A stretch of 64,000 nucleotides of DNA from Halomonas halmophila (GTDB taxonomy: Bacteria > Pseudomonadota > Gammaproteobacteria > Pseudomonadales > Halomonadaceae): NCBI RefSeq assembly GCF_006540005.1, contig NZ_BJOC01000003.1, positions 62,001-126,000 on the forward strand, in the 5' to 3' direction. The notes below the pieces were generated by a model. That model searched no databases and was not told where the DNA came from. It saw nothing but the letters and a program-made list of their open reading frames with translations. The position numbers and the translations under genes are program-made. Positions 1-11,710 of the stretch are shown here, piece by piece (position 1 is the stretch's first letter; the number at the start of each line of letters is the position of its first letter).

Positions 1-942
1 GAGCAGCTCGACGAGCTGCTGCACCGCCGCGAGCGCGAGGAACGCGAGCTCAACGAGGCGCGCTCGCGTGCCTCGGCCCTCGTCGAACGCCTGCGCGAGG
101 ACGAACAGTCCCGGCAGGGGCACGAGCGGCAGCTGGAGGGGATGCGCGAGCGTCTTCAGGAAGCACGCATGCAGGGGCAGGCACTGGCGCTGAAGGCCGA
201 ATCCCAGGACGAGCAGCTACGCGAGCTGGGCCATGACGCGGATGCTCTGGCCGAGGGGCTGGATGCCAATGCCACGGAGTCGGCCTGGCAGACGCGCCTG
301 GAAGAGGTCGGCGAACGCATTCGCCGGCTCGGGGCCATCAACCTCGCGGCGATCGAGGAGTACGACCAGCAGGCCGAACGGCGGGACTACCTGGAAGGCC
401 AGCATGCCGAGCTCAGTGATGCACTGGAAACCCTCGACCGGGCTATCCGCCGTATTGACCAGGAAACCCGCACGCGTTTCCGCGATACCTTCGAACGAGT
501 CAATACCGGGCTGCAGACACTTTTTCCCAAGGTCTTCGGCGGCGGGACCGCGTGGTTGACGCTGACCGGCGACGATTTGCTGGAGACCGGTGTCGCCATC
601 ATGGCACGCCCGCCCGGCAAGAAGAACACCACGATTCACTTGCTCTCCGGGGGAGAAAAGGCTCTGACAGCGTTGGCCATGGTGTTTGCCATCTTCCAGC
701 TGAATCCGGCACCTTTCTGTATGCTGGACGAAGTCGATGCGCCGCTGGATGATGCCAATGTGGGACGCTATGCCAGATTGGTGAAGGAAATGTCGGAGTC
801 GGTACAGTTCATCTATATCACCCACAACAAGATTGCCATGGAGTCATCGGAGCGACTGATGGGGGTGACCATGCAAGAGCCGGGGGTATCGCGGCTCGTC
901 TCGGTCGGCGTCGAGGAGGCCGCAGCCTTGGCCGATGCCTGA
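1..942 (+). CDS. smc: Chromosome partition protein Smc, C-terminal part (cut by window start)
   Basis: The reading frame is open from base 1, so the 313 codons seen are the C-terminal end of a protein of roughly 1,150 residues. The first half is charged and heptad-like, as expected for the end of the coiled coil. The last part is the C-terminal ATPase lobe, with the ABC signature [13 protein letters not shown], a Walker B segment ending in [14 protein letters not shown], and the switch ITHNK. SMC dimers organise and help segregate chromosomes together with ScpA and ScpB. zipA follows on the same strand after 227 bp. The fold assignment is certain; the N-terminal lobe and hinge lie outside the window. 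Confidence 0.96.
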   Translation, partial: EQLDELLHRREREERELNEARSRASALVERLREDEQSRQGHERQLEGMRERLQEARMQGQALALKAESQDEQLRELGHDADALAEGLDANATESAWQTRLEEVGERIRRLGAINLAAIEEYDQQAERRDYLEGQHAELSDALETLDRAIRRIDQETRTRFRDTFERVNTGLQTLFPKVFGGGTAWLTLTGDDLLETGVAIMARPPGKKNTTIHLLSGGEKALTALAMVFAIFQLNPAPFCMLDEVDAPLDDANVGRYARLVKEMSESVQFIYITHNKIAMESSERLMGVTMQEPGVSRLVSVGVEEAAALADA

Positions 943-1076
943 TGGACTTGAACAATAATGACCCGAGGGTTTACAACTAAGGCAGCAATGTTGCAATGCG
1001 TGCTTCTGCAGGGATTGGTGAAGGGTGAACGTTCAAGGCCCATTCCTGGCTCGAGGGAAATTTTTCGAGCTTGACA

Positions 1077-1100
1077 AACAAAAAAAGTGGTCTTTTTTGG
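1077..1100. repeat. A/T-stem inverted repeat upstream of zipA
   Basis: The smc-zipA gap (943-1169) holds an A-tract and a T-tract facing each other around a TGGT centre (arms AAAAAAG and CTTTTTT). It lies just after a TTGACA at 1071-1076, and a TATGCT at 1112-1117 could be a -10 element for zipA. The TTGACA-TATGCT spacing of 35 bp is too long for one promoter, so these are only candidate signals. The repeat could be a weak smc terminator or part of the zipA control region. Confidence 0.3.
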
Positions 1101-1169
1101 GGCAATCGCGCTATGCTGTTGTCGAACAACCTTCAGGCATGGAGCCTTAGCAAAAAGGCATGACGACCC

Positions 1170-2618
1170 ATGGAACTTAGAGAGTGGCTGATCATTCTTG
1201 GGCTGGCACTGGTGACCCTCATCGTCATCGATGGGGTGCGTCGCCTCCAGCGCCAACGTCAGGTACCGCGTCTCGACCGGGCCGGCTCCGAGCCGGCAAA
1301 CGACGAGGCAGCGGATTCCGAACAGGACCCGGATGAGGCGGCGCGTCAGGCCGAGCTCAGCTGGGAGCTGCCCAATGGAGGGGCCCGCGTCGTCAGACCG
1401 GCTGAGCAGTCCGATGTTCAGTCCAAGCCCAAGCTGCAGCGCCAGGATCACCCCGGTCCATCCCGCGTGCTCTCGGAATTCCGTCGCCAGCGTCACGAGG
1501 ATGACGCCGAGGTCGGAGTCGCGGATGAACCAGCAGCGGCGCAGACGGCCTTCACCGCACGATCCGCCGATGCCGGCATGGCACCTTCGTATGCGAGTGC
1601 CGACATGGCCGGTGCCGGTCGACCCGCGGCCGAGCCCTTCGCAGCGCATCCCGGCGATGCGTCGCCCGGAGCCGCCGAGCAGCCGGCGCCGACGTCCGCG
1701 GATGATGAGCAGCGCCAGGCGCCTCTTGCGGCCGACCCGAGCGACCATGACGCCTATCAGGATGAGGAGGAGCGTTATCGCCTCGTCGACCTGGAAGGCA
1801 TGGGCGACTCGTTGAAGAGTGGCTCCAGGCGTATGGGGTCCTCGGTGCATCGCTTCGGCTCATCGCTGCAGAAGTCGCTTTCCCAGCGTCGTGCCCGCAA
1901 GGAGCAGGAACGCGCCGAGCGCCGCAAGCGTGAAGAAGCCGAGCGCGAGGAAAAGGCGCGCCGCGAGCGTGAGGCGGCGGAAGCCAGGGCGGCCCGCGAA
2001 GCCGAGCCGGCTCCGGCGCCTGAAGCCGAACCGGCCCCGGCGGCGGCCATGGATCATGCCGATGATGTCGATGAGGCGGATTTCGAGGATGATGTCGTCA
2101 CCACGCATCCGGTGTTGGAGAAGGCGCTGCGCCACGACGTGACCGCCGAGCATGCTCGCCAGACGTTGAGCAATGCTGACGAGGTCATCGTCATCAGCGT
2201 GATGTCACGCGATGAGGAGGGCTTCTCGGGCGCGGCACTGCTGGACCTGATGCTGGCCTGCGGCCTGCGTTACGGCCGCGACATGGGTATCTTCCACCGC
2301 TTCGAGACCGCCGACAGCGAAAGCCCGCTGCAATTCTCGATGGTCAACGTGGTCAAGCCGGGCACCTTCCCCATCCACTCCATGGATGACTTTGCCACGC
2401 CCGGCGTCACGCTGCTGTTGCCCCTGCCGAGCACCTGCGATACCTCGGCGGCCTTCGAGGCCATGGTCGAGACGGCCATGGTCGTGGTTCGTCACCTGGG
2501 TGGCGAGCTCAAGGACGAGAACCTCAGCGTGATGACCGCCCAGACGGTGGAGTTCGCCCGTCAGCGGGTTCAGGAATTCGAACGCCGTCACCGGCTGAGT
2601 CGCTATCAGGTCAACTGA
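1170..2618 (+). CDS. zipA: Cell division protein ZipA
   Basis: 482 residues, longer than E. coli ZipA (328). The N-terminus (about residues 6-24, REWLIILGLALVTLIVID) is a single membrane anchor. A long low-complexity linker follows, rich in Ala, Glu, Pro and Arg, with a charged helical stretch of RKxE-type repeats near residues 235-280. From about residue 335 to the end lies the FtsZ-binding domain (VISVMSRDEEGFSGAALLDL, then HLGGELKDE). ZipA tethers FtsZ to the inner membrane at the division ring. Placement between smc and ligA is the usual arrangement in this group. The acidic linker fits a halophile. Confidence 0.93.
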   Translation: MELREWLIILGLALVTLIVIDGVRRLQRQRQVPRLDRAGSEPANDEAADSEQDPDEAARQAELSWELPNGGARVVRPAEQSDVQSKPKLQRQDHPGPSRVLSEFRRQRHEDDAEVGVADEPAAAQTAFTARSADAGMAPSYASADMAGAGRPAAEPFAAHPGDASPGAAEQPAPTSADDEQRQAPLAADPSDHDAYQDEEERYRLVDLEGMGDSLKSGSRRMGSSVHRFGSSLQKSLSQRRARKEQERAERRKREEAEREEKARREREAAEARAAREAEPAPAPEAEPAPAAAMDHADDVDEADFEDDVVTTHPVLEKALRHDVTAEHARQTLSNADEVIVISVMSRDEEGFSGAALLDLMLACGLRYGRDMGIFHRFETADSESPLQFSMVNVVKPGTFPIHSMDDFATPGVTLLLPLPSTCDTSAAFEAMVETAMVVVRHLGGELKDENLSVMTAQTVEFARQRVQEFERRHRLSRYQVN

Positions 2619-2633
2619 CGCGGTCAGCCATAA

Positions 2634-5136
<2,503 letters not shown>

Positions 5137-5144
5137 AGGGCTGA

Positions 5145-5172
5145 GTGTCAGGGGCACGCGTGACCCTGACAC
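5145..5172. terminator. Intergenic hairpin between UPF0270 gene and 2HCT transporter
   Basis: A 9-bp perfect stem (GTGTCAGGG / CCCTGACAC) with a 10-bp loop lies between two convergent genes. There is no T-tract, so terminator function for both strands is inferred from position. Confidence 0.45.
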
Positions 5173-5189
5173 AAGCTGCCGGGCCGAGC

Positions 5190-6506
5190 TCAGACGATCA
5201 GCGGCACGGCGATGCTGGAGATCAGCAGGATCAGGGCACCACCCAGGCGTGACGAGATCTGCGCAAAGGGCATCAGCGACATGCGTCGGGCCGCCGAGAG
5301 CACGGCTACGTCGCCGGTGCCGCCCATGTTGGCCATGCACAGTCCGGCGGTGATGGCCGACTCAATGGGATAGAAGCCCACCAGCTTGCCGACCAGTCCG
5401 GCACCGAAGGCCGCGCCTCCCACGACCGCCAGGACGATCAGCACATAGGTCAGTGAGATAGCGTCGATGACCTGACCGAGGTCGGTATAGGCGATACCGA
5501 TGCCGAACAACAGGGCGAAGGTCCAGTTACGTGCCACGAACTGGAACCACTGGGCAGCCGAGTCGTTGACCGATGCCGGCACCACGTCAAGAATCTTGAG
5601 CAGCGCGACCAGCACGATCATCAGGGCATAAGGATGCAGAGGAATGATCAAGCCCAGCAGTTGCCCGGCGGTAAAGAGGGTCAGCGCCGCGACGAGCCCG
5701 ACCCCCAGCTTGCCGATTTCCGGTGCGCTCTGTTGCTCCTCGACTTCGACGCCGGGCATCATCTGGCCGTCTCCGGTCAGGCTGGGGAAGCGTTTGCCAA
5801 GGCCGTTGAGCAGACCGCCGATGATGATGGCGAAGACATTGCCCAACGCCAGTGCCGGCACCAGGATCGAGATGTAATGGCTCGCCGGCTGTCCAAGGAG
5901 CTGTTCGTAGATCTGGCTCAGTGGCACCGCGCCGGCGCCCATGCCGCCTCCGAGGATCGGGAGGGTGATCACCACCACGGCATCCTGGATAGAAAAACCG
6001 AGTAGCGCACCCACGGCCATGGCACACAGGGAGGCGCCGAGGACGGCACAGCAGAGTGGCAGTGCATAGCGTGAGCCGACCTTGACCAGCACTCTGGAGT
6101 CCATGCCCAGGATGCTGCCGGTGATCAGCGCCGCGATGTAGAAGTTCAAGAAGCCGCCACTCTTCATGAACTCGGTGACGTTCTCGACCACCGGGCCGGG
6201 CAGCCAGCCGACATAGACCAGGCTGGCGGCGCCGAAGATGGCCAGGATGGCGCCGCCGCCCAGGTATGTCTTGATGATGGGCAGGCGGTCGCCAATGAAA
6301 CCGAGCAGCTCGCCGAGCAGCATCATCACCAGCAGGGCGCCGATGATGCCGCTGGGCAGGCTCTCGGTGGCAATGGCCGCGACCATGATGGCGAGTGCCA
6401 CGACAAAGATGGGCAACGGCATGCCGAAGATGCGCTGTGCTAGCCAGGCATGCCATGTCGCCGGGTTCGGGGTCGCATGGGCATGCTCCGTCAAGGGCTG
6501 ACTCAT
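5190..6506 (-). CDS. 2-hydroxycarboxylate transporter family (2HCT; citrate/malate:cation symporter type)
   Basis: 438 residues, nearly all hydrophobic, with about ten or eleven membrane segments. The two family signature loops are visible: LPILGGGMGAGAVPLSQIY in the first half and ANMGGTGDVAVLSAARRM near the end. Known members (CitS, CimH, MaeN) carry citrate, malate or similar 2-hydroxy acids with Na+ or H+. The ATG at 6506 was chosen over an upstream one because AGGAG lies 6 bp before it. The gene is divergent from a CitA/CitB-type two-component system, which probably controls it. The exact substrate cannot be read from sequence. Confidence 0.9.
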   Translation of the reverse strand: MSQPLTEHAHATPNPATWHAWLAQRIFGMPLPIFVVALAIMVAAIATESLPSGIIGALLVMMLLGELLGFIGDRLPIIKTYLGGGAILAIFGAASLVYVGWLPGPVVENVTEFMKSGGFLNFYIAALITGSILGMDSRVLVKVGSRYALPLCCAVLGASLCAMAVGALLGFSIQDAVVVITLPILGGGMGAGAVPLSQIYEQLLGQPASHYISILVPALALGNVFAIIIGGLLNGLGKRFPSLTGDGQMMPGVEVEEQQSAPEIGKLGVGLVAALTLFTAGQLLGLIIPLHPYALMIVLVALLKILDVVPASVNDSAAQWFQFVARNWTFALLFGIGIAYTDLGQVIDAISLTYVLIVLAVVGGAAFGAGLVGKLVGFYPIESAITAGLCMANMGGTGDVAVLSAARRMSLMPFAQISSRLGGALILLISSIAVPLIV

Positions 6507-6762
6507 GAGGGACTCCTGTGGCAGAACCATCTCGTGAAGGATGGTGGTGAGAGGATGGTCAGAGGGTAGACCGCTGACGACAGATGACCGCCGACGAGCA
6601 TAGGCCTCTCACATCACGCGCCAAGATTGCGGAAGTTGTTAAAGCGTTTTGAAACTATTGAAAGCCCCGGCGTGCTTGACGGCATAGCGACCCAGGGGCA
6701 GGGAATGCCACCAAGGTCGAATGCGGCCCGGCCTGTTCATCTCATCGTCTGGAGTTGTCTCG
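6507..6762. promoter_or_regulatory. Divergent control region of 2HCT transporter and CitA/B-like system
   Basis: 256 bp separate the two divergent start codons. The AT-richest part (6635-6665) holds two TTGAAA hexamers at 6649-6654 and 6658-6663, 9 bp apart, preceded by TTGTTAAAG. They are plausible response-regulator sites or a -35 element. No convincing -10 was found. Confidence 0.35.
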
Positions 6763-8403
6763 ATGCCACGTCCGCAGCTGCGCTTGAGCAGCCTGATATT
6801 CCTGCTGGTGGCCGCGATGGTCGTGCTGTCGCTGGGCCTGGCGTTGTGGTTGTTCACCGCTCAGTTGAGCGAGACGCTGGAGCGGTCCCAGGCGCGACGC
6901 GTCACCGATCTGGCTCAGACCCTGGCCGATCGGCCTCGCGTGCGCGAAGCGCTGCTCGCACGGCGCTCCGGGCCGACTGACGGCACAATACCTGGCGCCC
7001 CTGAGCTGCAGACACGCATCGATGGGCTTCGCCAGCGCCTGGGGGTCGATTTCATCGTCATCATGGACGAACGCGCGATCCGCCTGACCCACCCGGATCC
7101 CTCGCGTGTCGGCCGCCGCTTTCGAGGCGGTGATGAAGGTCGCGCCCTGGCCGGTGAGGTCTACCATTCCCGGGCACGCGGCACTCTGGGCACCAGTATC
7201 CGCGGCTTTGCCCCGGTGCGTGATGGCGGGGGCGATGTCATTGGTGCGGTGGCGGTGGGCGTGACGCTTGATTCCCTGGGGACCTTGCTCGCCGCCAATC
7301 GACAGAATGTCATCATCGGGGTGCTGCTCCTGATGGTGCTCAGTGCCCTGGGGGCGAGCTGGCTGGCACGCTTCATCAAGCGCGTATTGCTGGGGCTCGA
7401 GCCCTATCAGATCACGCGCCTGGTCGAGGAACGCCAGGCCATGCTGGCCTCGGTGCATGAGGGGATCCTGGCGGTGGATCGCCAGGCACGCCTGACACTG
7501 GTCAATCCGACGGCGCGCCGCCTGCTGGCACGCGCCAATCTCGGGCCGCCTCCCTTGGGCGAGGCCGTGGCAGACTACCTGCCGTTCAGTGGACTGCCCG
7601 AAGTGCTTGCCGGGGAAGGCGAGACGCTCGATCACGAACTCGATCTCAACGGTCAGGTGGTGCTCGCCAATCGCCTGCCGATCCTGCATCGAGGGCAGGT
7701 GATCGGTGCCATCGCCACCTTTCGCGACAAGAGCGAAATCAATGCCCTGGCCGAGCAGCTGACGGGAGTCAGCCGCTATGCCGAGGCACTGCGTGCTGCC
7801 ACTCATGAGTTCAAGAACCAGCGCCATGTGATGCTGGGCCTGGCCCAGATGGGCGAGTTGGACCGCTTGCGTGGTTACCTGAGCGAACTGATGGACCATC
7901 ACGTCACGCCCGGAGCGGCCCTGGTAGCGGACATCGAGGATCCGGTGCTGGCCGGGTTTCTGCTGGGTAAGCGCAGTGAGGCACGCGAGCGTGACCTCGA
8001 GCTCGAGATCATTATCGAGTCGCCCTTGCCGGTGCCGGCCGAGACGGAGCAGGTGCATGACCTGGTCACGGTCCTTGGCAATCTGCTGGGCAATGCCTTC
8101 GATGCCGTTGAGGGGCGCGACGTGCGCCGCGTGACATTGACCATGAGTTGGGCGGAAGGGCAGCTCGATCTGCATGTGCAGGATACGGGCGGAGGCATTG
8201 CACCCGGGGTTCGTGAGCGGCTGTTCGAGCCGGGGGTCTCGACCAAGGGCGCAGGCCGCGGCCTGGGGCTGAATGCAGTGCGCGAACGCGTCCAGGCTGG
8301 CGGTGGTAGCCTGGCAACCTACAGTGAGGCCGGGCTGGGAACGTTATTCGAGGTCGAGCTGCCGTATCCGGCAGCGACGCATAACGACGCAGGAGAAGGG
8401 TGA
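6763..8403 (+). CDS. Sensor histidine kinase, CitA/DcuS family
   Basis: 546 residues. A first membrane helix (about 8-32) is followed by a periplasmic PAS-like (PDC) sensor with IRLTHPDPSRVGRRF near 107-120, a second membrane helix (about 183-203), a cytoplasmic PAS domain (about 225-320), the phospho-acceptor His near residue 348 in ATHEFKNQRH, and an HATPase domain (DTGGGIAPGVRERLFEPG, then GRGLGLNAV). This layout is that of di- and tricarboxylate sensors. The ATG at 6763 has GGAG 8 bp upstream. The stop overlaps the start of the response regulator. The divergent 2HCT transporter is the obvious target. Confidence 0.92.
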   Translation: MPRPQLRLSSLIFLLVAAMVVLSLGLALWLFTAQLSETLERSQARRVTDLAQTLADRPRVREALLARRSGPTDGTIPGAPELQTRIDGLRQRLGVDFIVIMDERAIRLTHPDPSRVGRRFRGGDEGRALAGEVYHSRARGTLGTSIRGFAPVRDGGGDVIGAVAVGVTLDSLGTLLAANRQNVIIGVLLLMVLSALGASWLARFIKRVLLGLEPYQITRLVEERQAMLASVHEGILAVDRQARLTLVNPTARRLLARANLGPPPLGEAVADYLPFSGLPEVLAGEGETLDHELDLNGQVVLANRLPILHRGQVIGAIATFRDKSEINALAEQLTGVSRYAEALRAATHEFKNQRHVMLGLAQMGELDRLRGYLSELMDHHVTPGAALVADIEDPVLAGFLLGKRSEARERDLELEIIIESPLPVPAETEQVHDLVTVLGNLLGNAFDAVEGRDVRRVTLTMSWAEGQLDLHVQDTGGGIAPGVRERLFEPGVSTKGAGRGLGLNAVRERVQAGGGSLATYSEAGLGTLFEVELPYPAATHNDAGEG

Positions 8404-9116
8404 TGCGCGTGCTGATCGTCGAGGATGACCCCATGGTCATGCGTCTCAACGTCGAGTACCTCAACCGGTTGGACGACATGCGACTGGTGGCCCAGTGCGA
8501 GGACGTCGCGGCGGCACTCGAGGTGCTCGAGCGTGAAGCGGTCGACCTGGTTCTGCTGGATATTTATCTACGCAACCGCAGCGGTCTGGAGGTGCTCCGC
8601 CACCTCCAGCGTAGCGGTCGCGATGTCGAGGTGGTACTGATCACCGCGGCCGACGAAACGGCCACGGTGCGGACCGCTCGGCGCCTGGGGGTCAGCGATT
8701 ATCTGGTCAAGCCGTTCACCTTCGAACGTTTCCGCGATGCCCTCCTGGCCAGTCGGCAGGCCCGCGACGCGCTGGACGAGCTGCCAGGCCGGGTGGCACA
8801 GCGGGATATCGACCGGCTCTTTCAACCCGCCCAGCCGAGTGCACCACGTCGAGCCGGTGATCTGCCCAAGGGCTTGACCCTGCCGACGCTGGCAAGAGTC
8901 GCCCGGGCGATTCTGGTACTGGAGCAGGAGACCTTCACCACCGAGGCGCTGTTACCGGCCACCGGCATGTCGCGTGTTTCGGTGCGGAAATATCTCAAGT
9001 ACCTGACCGACATCGAGCTGCTCGATGAGTCCTTCCACTATGGCCAGGTAGGACGCCCTTCCTTCACCTATCGCTGCCTCGATCGAGGCGCGCTGGACGT
9101 CTTGACCCGCGGCTGA
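8403..9116 (+). CDS. Response regulator, CitB/DcuR family
   Basis: 237 residues. The receiver domain has the acidic pair ED-D at residues 7-9, the phospho-acceptor Asp53 in LLDIYLRNRSG, and Lys in YLVKPFTFERF. The C-terminal helix-turn-helix (TTEALLPATGMSRVSVRKYLKYL) is the CitT/DcuR type. AGGAG lies 7 bp before the ATG, which overlaps the kinase stop by one base. It forms a two-component pair with the kinase and probably activates the divergent transporter. Confidence 0.92.
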   Translation: MRVLIVEDDPMVMRLNVEYLNRLDDMRLVAQCEDVAAALEVLEREAVDLVLLDIYLRNRSGLEVLRHLQRSGRDVEVVLITAADETATVRTARRLGVSDYLVKPFTFERFRDALLASRQARDALDELPGRVAQRDIDRLFQPAQPSAPRRAGDLPKGLTLPTLARVARAILVLEQETFTTEALLPATGMSRVSVRKYLKYLTDIELLDESFHYGQVGRPSFTYRCLDRGALDVLTRG

Positions 9117-9131
9117 TCGGCGCAGAATTGC

Positions 9132-11156
9132 TCATTTGCCCTGTATCAGATCGCGGATCAATCGTCGGCCCGGGTGCAGGTGGTCGATCAGTGGCGCTTC
9201 CAGCGGCATGGGCTCATCACAGATACGCGAGGCGATGACTTCCGCGCACAGAGGGGCGCTTGCCAGCCCCCGCGAGCCGTGGGCGGCACTGATCCACAGG
9301 CCGGCATGATGGCGGCCCGGGGTGTCGGGTACGCGCGTGGCGTCCTTGGCCAGCAGCGCATAATCCTCCCGCCAGCCTGCCGCATCGGGGACGGGGCCGG
9401 CGTAGGGCGTCTTGTCCGGGCTGGCGGCGCGAATGGCGGCGCGCCCCTCGAGGGCGGAGGCCTCGAGGCCAACTCCATGTGCCGCGAGCTGCTCGGGATA
9501 GCCGGGCAGGGTCCGGGCCAGCTCCTCGAGGTTGGCCTGATGATCCGCGGTGGTGACGCCTGGATCGCGCTGCTTCGGCTGGAAGGTTGCGCCGAAGGTC
9601 AGTTCGCCGTTCAGCGGAGGCGTCACATAGCCGCCGGCACAGACGGCACGCTGCGGCGCAGGCGCGCCCTCGGGCAGCTTCAGCGTCGAGACCTGGCCGC
9701 GCACCGGCTGAAGCGGGATCTCGGCGGTCTGTGCAAAGCGCTGGGCCTGGCTCGCCGTGGCGATGACCACCTGGTCGGCCTCCAGGTGATCGGGGTCGCC
9801 GTCGCCGCTCAGAGTCAGCCGCCATCCCGACGCGGTAGCGTGGAGCGAGCGGACCTCGGCGCATAGTGAGGTGACGCCCGGGCTGGCAGCGAGATGCCGG
9901 CACAGCGCATCCGGACGCACCCAGCCTCCACATGGATACGCTAGGCCGCCGTGCTCGAGAGGCAGGCCGGCGAGCCGGCTGGCGCCTGCTGCGTCGATGG
10001 CGTGGACCACGCCCTCGGGCAGCGGGTGATTGTCGACGAAGCGGGCCTGGCGGCGCTGCTCGCGGGCATGCGTGGCGAGCTGCAGGACGCCGCCCGGCTG
10101 CCAGAGTGTCCGGCCCGGATCAATGGCCTCCAGCCAGCGTCGGCTGTGCAGCAGGCCGGCGAGATAGCAGCGGCTCTGGTCGTTGGTCTCGGCGGCGAGC
10201 TTGATGTAGAGCACGCCCTGCGCATTGCCGGACGCACCGGCACCGGGGCCCTCACGGTCGATCAGCGTGACCCGCACGCCGCGTCTGGCCAGGCAGGCAG
10301 CCACACTGGCGCCGGCGATTCCGCTGCCGATGACCGCCACATGGCGTCTCGGCAGCGGGGCCGGGGGCATGAACCAGGGCGTGTGGCGACGACGCTGGTC
10401 GGCCGGTGGATGGTCGAGCTCGCCGGCCAGCATTTCGCGCTTGCGGCCGAAGCCTGGCACCTTGCGCCAGCGAAAGCCGGCGGCGGCCAGCCCGCGTTTG
10501 ACGACACCGGCGCAGGTGAATGTCGCCAGCGTCGCGCCGGGGCGTGAACGCGCGGCCATGGCCTCGAACAGTGCCGGCTGCCACATCGCCGGGTTGCGTG
10601 CCGGAGCGAAGCCATCCAGGAACCAGGCGTCGACTCGGCCGTCGAGGCGCTGGAGACGCTCGGTGGTGTCGCCGAAGTGCAGGTCCAGGGTGACCCGGGT
10701 GTCGAGCCACAGGCGGTGCACCCCACGGACCGGTTGCGGCCACTGAGCCAGCAGGGTGGCGGCGCGGTCGGCGAGGTCGGGCCAGGCGCTAAGCGCCCGC
10801 GACAGATCCTCGTGTGCCAGTGGGTAGAGCTCCGTGGAGATCAGGTGCAATCGGGCCTCGGGGGGCGCATGTTCATCGAAGCAGGCCCAGGCGCAGAGCA
10901 TGTTGAGCCCGGTGCCGAAGCCGGTCTCGCCAACCACGAAGGGGCGGGCCTCGCGCCAGTCCCGCAAGCGCTGTGGCAGCCGGTTGGCCTCGATGAAGAC
11001 ATGCCGGGTCTCGGCACGGCCGTCGTGGCGCGAGAAATACACATCCTCGAACTCGCGGGAATGCGGAGACGCCGTGCCGTCGGCTGCGCGCGGCCAGTCG
11101 AGATGGGCCGGCGTCAGGCCGGCGAGAGGCGGCAGGGCGTCATGAACTGGAGGCAA
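9132..11156 (-). CDS. mnmC: Bifunctional tRNA mnm5s2U34 biosynthesis enzyme MnmC
   Basis: 674 residues. The N-terminal half is the SAM-dependent methyltransferase (GETGFGTGLN at 77-86; WFLDGFAPARNPAMW near 178-191). The C-terminal half is the FAD oxidoreductase (GSGIAGASVA at 276-285; late SAAHGSRGLASAPL). It converts cmnm5s2U to mnm5s2U at the wobble base of some tRNAs. The start appears to be TTG at 11156: no in-frame ATG or GTG gives the family N-terminus (LDW...SREFEDVYFS), and GGTGAG lies about 6 bp upstream. Confidence 0.96.
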   Translation of the reverse strand: MPPVHDALPPLAGLTPAHLDWPRAADGTASPHSREFEDVYFSRHDGRAETRHVFIEANRLPQRLRDWREARPFVVGETGFGTGLNMLCAWACFDEHAPPEARLHLISTELYPLAHEDLSRALSAWPDLADRAATLLAQWPQPVRGVHRLWLDTRVTLDLHFGDTTERLQRLDGRVDAWFLDGFAPARNPAMWQPALFEAMAARSRPGATLATFTCAGVVKRGLAAAGFRWRKVPGFGRKREMLAGELDHPPADQRRRHTPWFMPPAPLPRRHVAVIGSGIAGASVAACLARRGVRVTLIDREGPGAGASGNAQGVLYIKLAAETNDQSRCYLAGLLHSRRWLEAIDPGRTLWQPGGVLQLATHAREQRRQARFVDNHPLPEGVVHAIDAAGASRLAGLPLEHGGLAYPCGGWVRPDALCRHLAASPGVTSLCAEVRSLHATASGWRLTLSGDGDPDHLEADQVVIATASQAQRFAQTAEIPLQPVRGQVSTLKLPEGAPAPQRAVCAGGYVTPPLNGELTFGATFQPKQRDPGVTTADHQANLEELARTLPGYPEQLAAHGVGLEASALEGRAAIRAASPDKTPYAGPVPDAAGWREDYALLAKDATRVPDTPGRHHAGLWISAAHGSRGLASAPLCAEVIASRICDEPMPLEAPLIDHLHPGRRLIRDLIQGK

Positions 11157-11251
11157 GTTGGCTCACCCGGAGTTGGTTAAATATTGACCGATATCGGCAT
11201 GGCGGCATGCCGACCGGCTCCTGGCGATGCATCCGCGGCGTTTCAACAATC

Positions 11252-11288
11252 TTGTCCACAACAGCTGTGGGAAACTGCCGGTGGATAA
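11252..11288. promoter_or_regulatory. Two DnaA-box-like 9-mers in the mnmC-YciI gap
   Basis: TTGTCCACA at 11252-11260 differs from the DnaA box TTATCCACA at one base. The complement of 11280-11288 reads TTATCCACC, also one mismatch. They face each other 19 bp apart. The surrounding 174-bp gap has no other clear signal. There is no origin-like gene context, so at most a DnaA-responsive promoter is suggested. Confidence 0.3.
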
Positions 11289-11330
11289 TGACATGACGTC
11301 GCCCGACCTGCATGGCCCGCTCAGGTGGCG

Positions 11331-11630
11331 TCAGGGTAGGGTGCGCTTGAAGGGCTTGACGGTCACATTGGCGTAGACGCCGGCAATCACGAAGGGATCG
11401 GCATCGGCCCAGGCCTGGGCGCTTTCCAGGTCCTCGAACTCGGCGACCACCAGGCTGCCGGTGAAACCGGCGTCGCCCGGGGCCTCGCTGTCGATGGCGG
11501 GATGCGGGCCGGCCAGCACCAGGCGACCCTCGTCGCGCAGTGCCTCGAGCCTGGCCAGGTGGTCGGGACGGGCGGCCAGACGCCGCTCCAGGCTGTTGTT
11601 CACATCCTCACTGATGATGGCGTAGAGCAT
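11331..11630 (-). CDS. YciI family protein
   Basis: 99 residues with the compact ferredoxin-like pattern of the YCII family: [10 protein letters not shown] at the start, [21 protein letters not shown], and the final [18 protein letters not shown]. The conserved His of the first helix and the Asp of DPF, thought to form the family's active site, are present. The reaction is unknown. The ATG at 11630 is preceded by GAGG. It is divergent from the rnm-yciO pair, matching the yci grouping seen in enterobacteria. Confidence 0.88.
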   Translation of the reverse strand: MLYAIISEDVNNSLERRLAARPDHLARLEALRDEGRLVLAGPHPAIDSEAPGDAGFTGSLVVAEFEDLESAQAWADADPFVIAGVYANVTVKPFKRTLP

Positions 11631-11710
11631 CTTGGAACATCCTCGGTTGAGCGGACTCATGCCGCGTGATCACGGGCTCGCCATTGACCCCCGCAGGAGC
11701 GGCGAGCACC

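Noticed and set aside
1071..1117. Single sigma-70 promoter TTGACA-TATGCT for zipA
   Set aside because: The spacing between the hexamers is 35 bp, twice the usual value.
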